This document shows, in pieces, positions 57,774-64,000 of a stretch of 64,000 nucleotides of DNA. The DNA lies in assembly GCA_037157565.1 (NCBI GenBank), contig JAZHRO010000003.1:71426501-71490500 (forward strand), read 5' to 3'. The notes under the pieces are model-generated. The model saw only the letters and a program-made list of their open reading frames with translations. It searched no databases and was not told the origin of the DNA. A program made the translations under genes and the position numbers. Source of the stretch: Thalassia testudinum. Taxonomy: Eukaryota; Streptophyta; Magnoliopsida; Alismatales; Hydrocharitaceae. The number at the start of each line of letters is the position of its first letter. Position 1 is the first letter of the stretch.

Positions 57774-59436
57774 GGCAACGTCACTTTTCTTGATTTCGAT
57801 CTTTTAATCTATCACTGACAAATCTGCCACTACTTTGTTTTCGGTGTGCACGACAACACAGAAAGAAAATGGGATTCATGCACACATCGAGTGCGGCAAA
57901 AAAAAATTAGGTGCACATCATCTATTATAGATTAGGTTTATTTTCTGAACCCTAGGACTAGATCTACTTCCTGCAATTTCTTCTAAAAAAAAAGTGATTT
58001 TTCTTATTTTCGTGGAAAAGAAAAAAATCAAAAAACTCAAAAATTTTAAAAAAAAATTTTGATTGGATTTCCTTTTGAATCTAGGTTAGAAAAAAAGGAA
58101 GAAAAAAATAGATTTTCTTTGAATCTTTTGAAAAATTCTTTTTGAAAAAAAAAAGTGCAAATGATTTTAAAAAAGAAAGAAAGTATTTTTGGTGGAAGGC
58201 TTGAATTTCAAATTCAAAACCTCTTTAAAAGCTTTTCCACCACCTTCTAATTTTCGGCTAGATTTCAAATCTCACCTAAAAATTCGACTGCCGAAAAATC
58301 CGTTATTGAAAAATTCTGAAATTTGGGAAAACCTTAATTTTCAAACCATCTTTCAAATTCCGCCATTACTTTGAGAAAAATCTAAGTATAAAATTTTTGA
58401 AAATTCGCGAAGTGCATGGGGGTCAAATAGACTCAGATTCAAAAATTTTCAAAGTTCCAAAAGCGATTTCGAGCAATCTGCGAATCTGTTTTGACTAAAA
58501 ATGGTGGGGTTTGAAATCTGATCTAATTGTCTTTATTTTCCATATTTTTTTCGAATTTTTGAAGATCACTTGATACTGTTTCAAAGCGAAAAACCATCCA
58601 GGGATCAAAGTTCCAAATTTGACCCCCTGATATTTAAAATTCCCTAAAAATTCAATTGAAATAGTAAAAATTATAAAAAAAATGTTCTCTGAAAAACTAA
58701 TTGAAAAAGGAATCTACTCGAAAAATTTCAAATTAATTAGATTCCAATTACTATCAGAGAATCAACACTATTCTTGTGGTCTGCTGAAATAGAGAAAAAA
58801 ACCCTAGAAGTGCATGCAGCTTATGTTGAACCTTTAGGGTCACAAATAGAGACCACACTTTTGGCTAACCTAGACTTAATCAAGTCTAGTTAGCTGGTGA
58901 GCTTGGTCACCTTGTGGGCCACTCACCACAAACCCCACAGAAGAAAATGGGTTAAAAACTAATTTTAAAACACGAAATCAACCCGAGTTCGTTGTCGTAC
59001 TACTGGATGAGTTTAATCTCTCTTGCCAAACCTGGTGACTAAGTCTGCGAGGTAGTGTCAAACGACCGCGGCTCGAGGGTCAACAGAACTGAGGCGTAAG
59101 CCAAAGGAAGAACCTTCCCCTTAGTCCCCTCGTAACCAGACTGGCTAGGTTAGCTTGAGAGGCGGGATTCACGTTCAGTCGGTTGTACGACGAACTTATC
59201 TTCAGGAATTCAAATCCCTAACGAAAAATCTGGTCACCTGATTTGTAAGGACCATTTGATTGACAGGGCCTTAGCTTTGTTCTACGTGGCTACACCAACC
59301 CAGGGGTTGGGCGGTGTATGCATGGAAGGAGGTCACTTCGACCTCACTTGGTTGGACCTTGGGAGCCACTCCCAAGGAGGCGAGTCACCTCGCCGGACCA
59401 TCTTCTCGCCCCATTTCTTCTATCTGCTGAGCCGCA
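57774..59436 (+). other. RE7 leader with two conserved hairpins
   Basis: About 1.66 kb, A/T-rich in its first half, matching the leader at 38426-39899. The hairpins GGC-GTAA-GCC (59093-59102, a GNRA-type loop) and GGAAG-AAC-CTTCC (59106-59118) are adjacent. The last 110 bases match RE3 26582-26691. No credible ORF. Confidence 0.72.
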
Positions 59437-60933
59437 TTGGCTAACATTGGATCTGGACCTAATCAGGATCCAGAAGAGTTGGACCCACGAGCTTATCCGA
59501 GAGCTCGGGTCACTGAATCAGCTCAACCTTGGGATCCGAACCCAAGGTGGCGAAGATGACTTTTTTCTTCACTTGATCCTTCTCCTCAGGTTACTAAAAT
59601 GGTTAACCCATATCCTAACCATGGATATTATGACCTATACCAGTCGGTCCCTCAAAGGATCGCATCTTATAACCCAGGATATGGATTTCATACTCCTGGT
59701 TATCACCCATGGAACATGGGTAGACCTGATTCACCCCCTGGAACCCCTGAAGAGCTACCGGTGCATATGCGACCACATTATAGAATACAGAGAGCTATAG
59801 CGAGCGCTAAGGAAAAGGCCACATCCTATCTGCGCGAAATCCATGCTATCATTGAGCCAAACCAAAGACAAAGCCAGATTCCGCAACAACAAGCTGTGAT
59901 GGAGCTGCTTCAGGAAACAGTAGAGATAACAAGGTTAATTGGACAAAATCGGGAAACTCAAGAACTACTGCTTTTGAGATATCAAGTGGAAAATGGCATT
60001 GAAGACCTCGAAGAATCTGAAACAACTATGCCGAAAGAAAACACAGAAGATTCTCGGGAGTAGATGCCCGAAGATCACTCGAGGGAAAAAGAATCTAGCG
60101 TGGATATGAGACAGGAGCAGGAAGTATGCCGAATGGGTTCATCTGAAATTTAGGAGGAAAGGACTGATATCTCCAGGATAGAGCCGCAATCAGATTATCC
60201 TGAATCTTGGGAGACACCTTTTGGGTTAGATAACCCGATTGAGACAAGGGAAGTAGATCCAATTGAGGATATGGATCTTGAGGCAAACATTACATGTGAC
60301 ACTACTGATCAATCTAGACCACTTCCCATTGTAGGTGAACCTGTGCTAGAGCCAACATCTTTTGATCTGCACTCTTCTTCTTTCACCTACATCCCTAATT
60401 CGGATATTAGAGACTCTAAGATGACACTTTCTATCCTTGATCCTAACATCCGAAAACCAGAAGTAGCTATGGATAACTCGAACAAAGAAATAAATATGCG
60501 ACCTGAGGTAGGAATTACTGAGGAGCCCAATGCATATGAGGGTGAAGCTTCGAGTAGAATGAGCTGGGGATGCACCTACCATCCTAGTCAATGGCTCGAC
60601 CTCGAGCCTGAAGAGACAGCCTCTGATGAATCAGAGATGAGTACTGATGAGGACGAAGTAATTTCTGACGAGGATTTCAGTGACCTCCCCATAGATCCTC
60701 TGCTTTCACGGATAACCCCATATGACCCAGAGCCTGGAGAGGGCATGATCTTTGATGTCAATTATCATTATGAGGATCCCTATGACTCAGATTCTGGTTC
60801 TGAGATACATGTTGATCTACTCCCTCAGCAACTTCCTGCTGAATTGTGGGACATGATAAATCAGCTGAATCATCATCATGATCCCCCTCTGATTATCCTC
60901 TATTTGCCACCACCACTCCACACTTTCTTATAG
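59437..60933 (+). pseudogene. RE7 ORF of unknown function, starting at the gag position
   Basis: A single frame of about 499 codons with three internal stops (TGA 59557, TAG 60061, TAG 60151) and otherwise open. The first codon, TTG, aligns with the ATG of RE3 gag, and the next dozen codons are similar (N-I-G-S-G-P-N against N-L-N-P-G-P-R). After that the protein is unlike Gag. From a second M-V-N-P-Y-P at 59599 it has a Tyr/Pro/Gly-rich part (Y-N-P-G-Y-G-F-H-T-P-G-Y-H-P-W), a Gln/Glu-rich helical part (M-E-L-L-Q-E-T-V-E-I-T-R-L-I), an acidic run (D-E-S-E-M-S-T-D-E-D-E-V-I-S-D-E-D) and a His-rich end. No enzyme motif is seen. I do not recognise the family. The Y-N-P-G-Y/W words recall the gag tail of Athila. 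Confidence 0.6.
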
Positions 60934-61281
60934 CTAGACTTTTTGGAGTACGGGTGCACAATCAGCTCGTCCGCATCTCTGGACCACTGATTCTAGGATC
61001 ATACGAGCACATCTTTCTCTTAATTTTGACCGGCTCCTATGCAAGAATTGATACATCTCATTGAGCTTTCGCCCAGCTGGAGGCGTTAAACTCAGCACAT
61101 ATAGATACCATTCGCCCCACATTCCACCATCATTTTTATACATAGCATAGTTTTGTTTTAGCATATTTCCCTTTTATATTGCATATTAACAGGTTGGCCA
61201 GTGCTGAATATAATTTCAGTAGCAATTACAAGTGATTTCTACCCATTCTCTCCCTGCAGCATTTATTTTCTTTTACATTCA

Positions 61282-61319
61282 TGCATGAGGACATGCAAGA
61301 ACACAGGCATCGGGGGGTA
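61282..61319 (+). other. RE7 AGGA-loop hairpin with G-run
   Basis: TGCATG-AGGA-CATGCA, then GGCATCGGGGGGTAG. Same stem as RE3. Confidence 0.6.
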
Positions 61320-61821
61320 GATACAGTAAAAATTAAAATTTTTTTTTTTGTGCTAACACCTAGGAAAACCTCGGGGCTGCATGCAAAATGTACTTTAGGA
61401 CCTTAAATAAAAGAACAACCGACTCCACCTCCAATGCTCGCATTGGAGCTTGAAATCTTTCGTAATAACCAATTCTGACTCAACTGCTCACCTTTTGTTC
61501 TAAATTTAGGATCAAGCTGATTGTAACCCGATACGGAAAATTCACGAAGTACAAATTATATGAGGTTACAAGTCTATAGCATATATAGATATTGCATTCA
61601 TGAATAAGATTATTCTATTAAGAGAATGCATTAGGGATTTTATCCTTTAGTTGAATCCTGTAATCTGGAATCCTGTACAGCTTTTCACACACACATAGAA
61701 TTTGCAATGGATTCATGGTGAAGGCTGATAAACGTCTTCAGTTTGTCGAGAAGAAGCAATGCTTCTTTTCCTGAACCCTTGAACAGTGTTTTGGGAGTCT
61801 GGCTGATTTTCTTCCAAAAAT

Positions 61822-62708
61822 CCACCAAATAGTGTGAGATGAGAGTAGAGTGTACTGGTGCTCTAAGATTAGTGCAAGGAATCTGGAATCCTAGATAATT
61901 AGGTGATGATACTTAGAGATTAGGCATAGTTTTCACTCTCGGTTCTAGCGTATACATTTTGTGCGAAATTGTGAGAGCCACCGAATAAGGCAAATACGCG
62001 AAGAACAAGTTTTCATAAAACTAGGGCTAAGGTGGATGGTTACGACCATTCTTTACGGAATCCTCGGCTGAAGGAGGGTATTGATGTCAAGGTCAGAAAT
62101 ACACCGTCCTATCCGTCTCTCCTGGTGCCGTGAGTAGGCACTTCCACCAAATAAGCCACCCAATGTCTCTTTAGTACCACCAATCCCCAATAATGCCTCC
62201 TTAATAAAATTCATGGATGTATGCCAGTTGTGCTATGCTGAAAAAAAAAAATGATGAAAAGGAAGAAAAATTGTAAAAAAGAAAAAGAAGAAAAAAAAAA
62301 TTTTTGACGAAGAAGCAAAAGAGCTTGTGAATATTTAGTTTTCATCGAGGTAATACCACCAAATAAAATTGCGCTCCACCAAATATGGCCTTAACCTATT
62401 TTTCTTGTGTTTCGGACAGCCCAAATACTGGCTGAGGAATCCCGACTTAGTGTTAGGGTTATGAGAACTCAATTAAAGTGTTAATGCCTAGTGAGACCAC
62501 CAAATACAAATCCTATGTGTGAATCTAGTGAGGTTGTGTGCTCTAAGAAAAAGAAAGAAAAAGAGCAAGAGAGAATGAATACGAATGAATCAAAAGGGAG
62601 CATAGTTTTTCTCGTCTTTCTCTGAGTTGAGTTACTTAGTAATTCAGGAATCTGGATTTTGTAGTACTAGTCTCTATGTAGCACCAAGTGAGAATGAGCC
62701 ACCAAATA
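61822..62708 (+). repeat. CCACCAAATA motif set in RE7
   Basis: Exact copies at 61822, 62144, 62356, 62376, 62497 and 62699, and a one-mismatch copy at 61978. Order and spacing follow the RE3 set. Confidence 0.82.
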
Positions 62709-63042
62709 TATAATCCTTTGCCTCAAAGATTCTCTACCAAAGGCCGAAGCCGGGGTGAAATTCATAGAATATCTCGAATACCCCGAGGGAAGAAATCTGC
62801 CTATCCCGCTAGAATTTTTATTAAGGGTCAAGTACAGGCTTTAGAGGTGTATTAGTCTTCACTCGAATCTGTTGCAAAAGCTACATAGCAGCACCTTCAC
62901 GATTGTCTGGATTTCTAGAGCATAGGATGAAAATAAAAAGGAGAAAAATCTCTATGCAAACACTTGGTAAAATAACCAGTCCCTTAGGGACCCTTGCTGT
63001 AAATAATTTAGTCTTGCATTTGCTAGGGACTAGCAAGATTTA

Positions 63043-63054
63043 GGCATGGGGGTA
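63043..63054 (+). other. RE7 polypurine tract
   Basis: GGCATGGGGGTA, directly before the 3' LTR; identical to RE3. Confidence 0.8.
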
Positions 63055-64000
63055 TCATTGCGCAACAATCATAGGTCTTAATTGGTCTAGATTAAGCTTG
63101 GACTTAGCATAAGTTAGGGTTATTCATGCATGCATACACATTATCTGCATCTTTACTGCTTTCCTTTAGCTATGCATAAAATAATGCAATAATGTGCTGA
63201 TTAAGTGCATTATGTCGATTGTAGGGAATAAGTTGATCAGGAGTTGGATCTGAAGCTGGATCAGGAATAACGGGAGTTGTAGTAGAGCTGGAGCAGAAGG
63301 CCTAGTTTAGATGTAGGAATAATAATGTAAGGGGGTTAAAGGTTTTCTATTCTATTAAGTAGAAATAAAGCAGTAAAATGTGAAGAGCTTAGGTCCATCC
63401 CAGCCCTAGGATAGCTTAGAGACTTCCCCAAGCCTGAGCCACCCTTATATTAGGTCACAACACCCTAGGAAGCCCTAAAACCCTAGTTCCAACCCTTCTC
63501 TGGACGTCCAGGTAAGTTTTAAGACATCTAGGACCCTTAGCCAACTCCCGCACACTTCAAACCCACTTCTGCAGTGTTATTGGACGTCCAGACACTTTGT
63601 CAGACATCTAATTTCTATAGAATACCCAAAATAGAACCCGAAATCCTTCCTAACTCTGATTAGACGTCCAGACAACAAGTCTGGAGTTCTGATTTTTGAG
63701 TATAAGACGTCTAATTTTATAATTAGATGACTGATACTACTCTCCAATTCTTGTTTTGAGATTTAAGCCTTGATCTTGGATCTCTAGGTCCTTAAACCCA
63801 ATTCCAACCCCATAGGAACCTAAATTATGGTGCCCTAACCCTAGTACATCACCTCTAAACCTCCCTAAGGACCTAATTAGGTCCTCACTAAACCTAATTG
63901 ACTTGGATCTTAGTCAATTCCATCAGCCTATTCAATTGGACTCATTGAGTCCAATTGAGCCCTGATCTCAGCACACACTATCCAATTGGACTCAGTGAGA
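63055..64000 (+). repeat. RE7 3' LTR, partial
   Basis: Matches 55629-56579 with scattered differences; the first bases are TCATTGC, so the terminal TG has changed to TC. It continues past the window. Confidence 0.88.

Larger units (their letters stand above)
60934..63042 (+). other. RE7 3' non-coding region
   Basis: About 2.1 kb matching RE3 34271-36263. Holds the hairpin and G-run, the CCACCAAATA set and an A-rich stretch near 62241-62310. No credible ORF. Confidence 0.7.
55629..64000 (+). mobile_element. RE7, gag-pol-less member of the RE3 family
   Basis: Plus strand. 5' LTR (55629-57753), primer site, leader, one broken ORF (59437-60933), 2 kb tail, polypurine tract and 3' LTR (63055 to beyond the window). 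LTRs, leader and tail match RE3, but the 5.6 kb gag-pol region of RE3 is replaced by about 1.5 kb holding a different ORF. It would depend on another element for all enzymes. It interrupts RE6. Confidence 0.87.

Overview
This window looks like intergenic heterochromatin of a flowering plant with a large genome. I see no intact host nuclear gene. Almost all of it is nested, decayed LTR retrotransposons, plus one roughly 9.5 kb block of organelle DNA. Most elements are Athila-type Ty3/gypsy: their primer-binding sites match the 3' end of tRNA-Asp, the proteases read D-L-G-A/S, and the polymerases carry the Athila form of the RT box (F-M-D-D-F-S-V-F). The organelle block has the usual angiosperm plastid genes (atpB, rbcL, psaI, ycf4, cemA, petA), all broken, so it is a nuclear copy (NUPT, possibly carried in with mitochondrial DNA). 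I cannot name the species.

Layout. 1-15085: RE1, a minus-strand Athila element with one partial LTR (1-1861), gag-pol remnants (4220-10126), a primer-binding site at 11107 and a long LTR (11131-15085). 15086-24567: organelle DNA. RE1 sits inside its atpB gene. 24568-26581: unassigned DNA and RE2, a minus-strand LTR remnant with a 306-bp tandem duplication. 26582-38405: RE3, a plus-strand Athila element with gag-pol, missing its 5' end and cut by a copia-like solo LTR (26849-28509). Its 3' LTR (36276-38405) runs straight into a second primer-binding site and leader (38408-39899). 39900 to about 49940: RE4, minus-strand Athila without a 5' LTR. About 49941-50621: RE5, a gag fragment closely like RE1. 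50622-55628: RE6, plus strand, with its own LTR, no gag-pol, and one unfamiliar long broken ORF. 55629-64000: RE7, plus strand, with LTRs of the RE3 family, no gag-pol, and another unfamiliar ORF that begins where RE3 gag begins.

How the parts relate. RE3 (coding) and RE7 (non-coding for pol) share LTRs, leader and about 2 kb of 3' non-coding sequence, so they look like an autonomous/non-autonomous pair. RE6 is a second gag-pol-less element with an ORF of similar length and architecture. Several non-coding structures recur: an AGGA-loop hairpin followed 14-15 nt later by a G-run in five elements; two adjacent hairpins in the leaders of three; seven CCACCAAATA motifs in the 3' region of RE3 and RE7; inverted repeats at the LTR ends; and arrays of GACGTC-type palindromes in both Athila and copia LTRs. 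These shared RNA/DNA structures and the two gag-replacement ORFs are the best candidates for something under-described here. All reading was done by eye; no alignment or database search was run.
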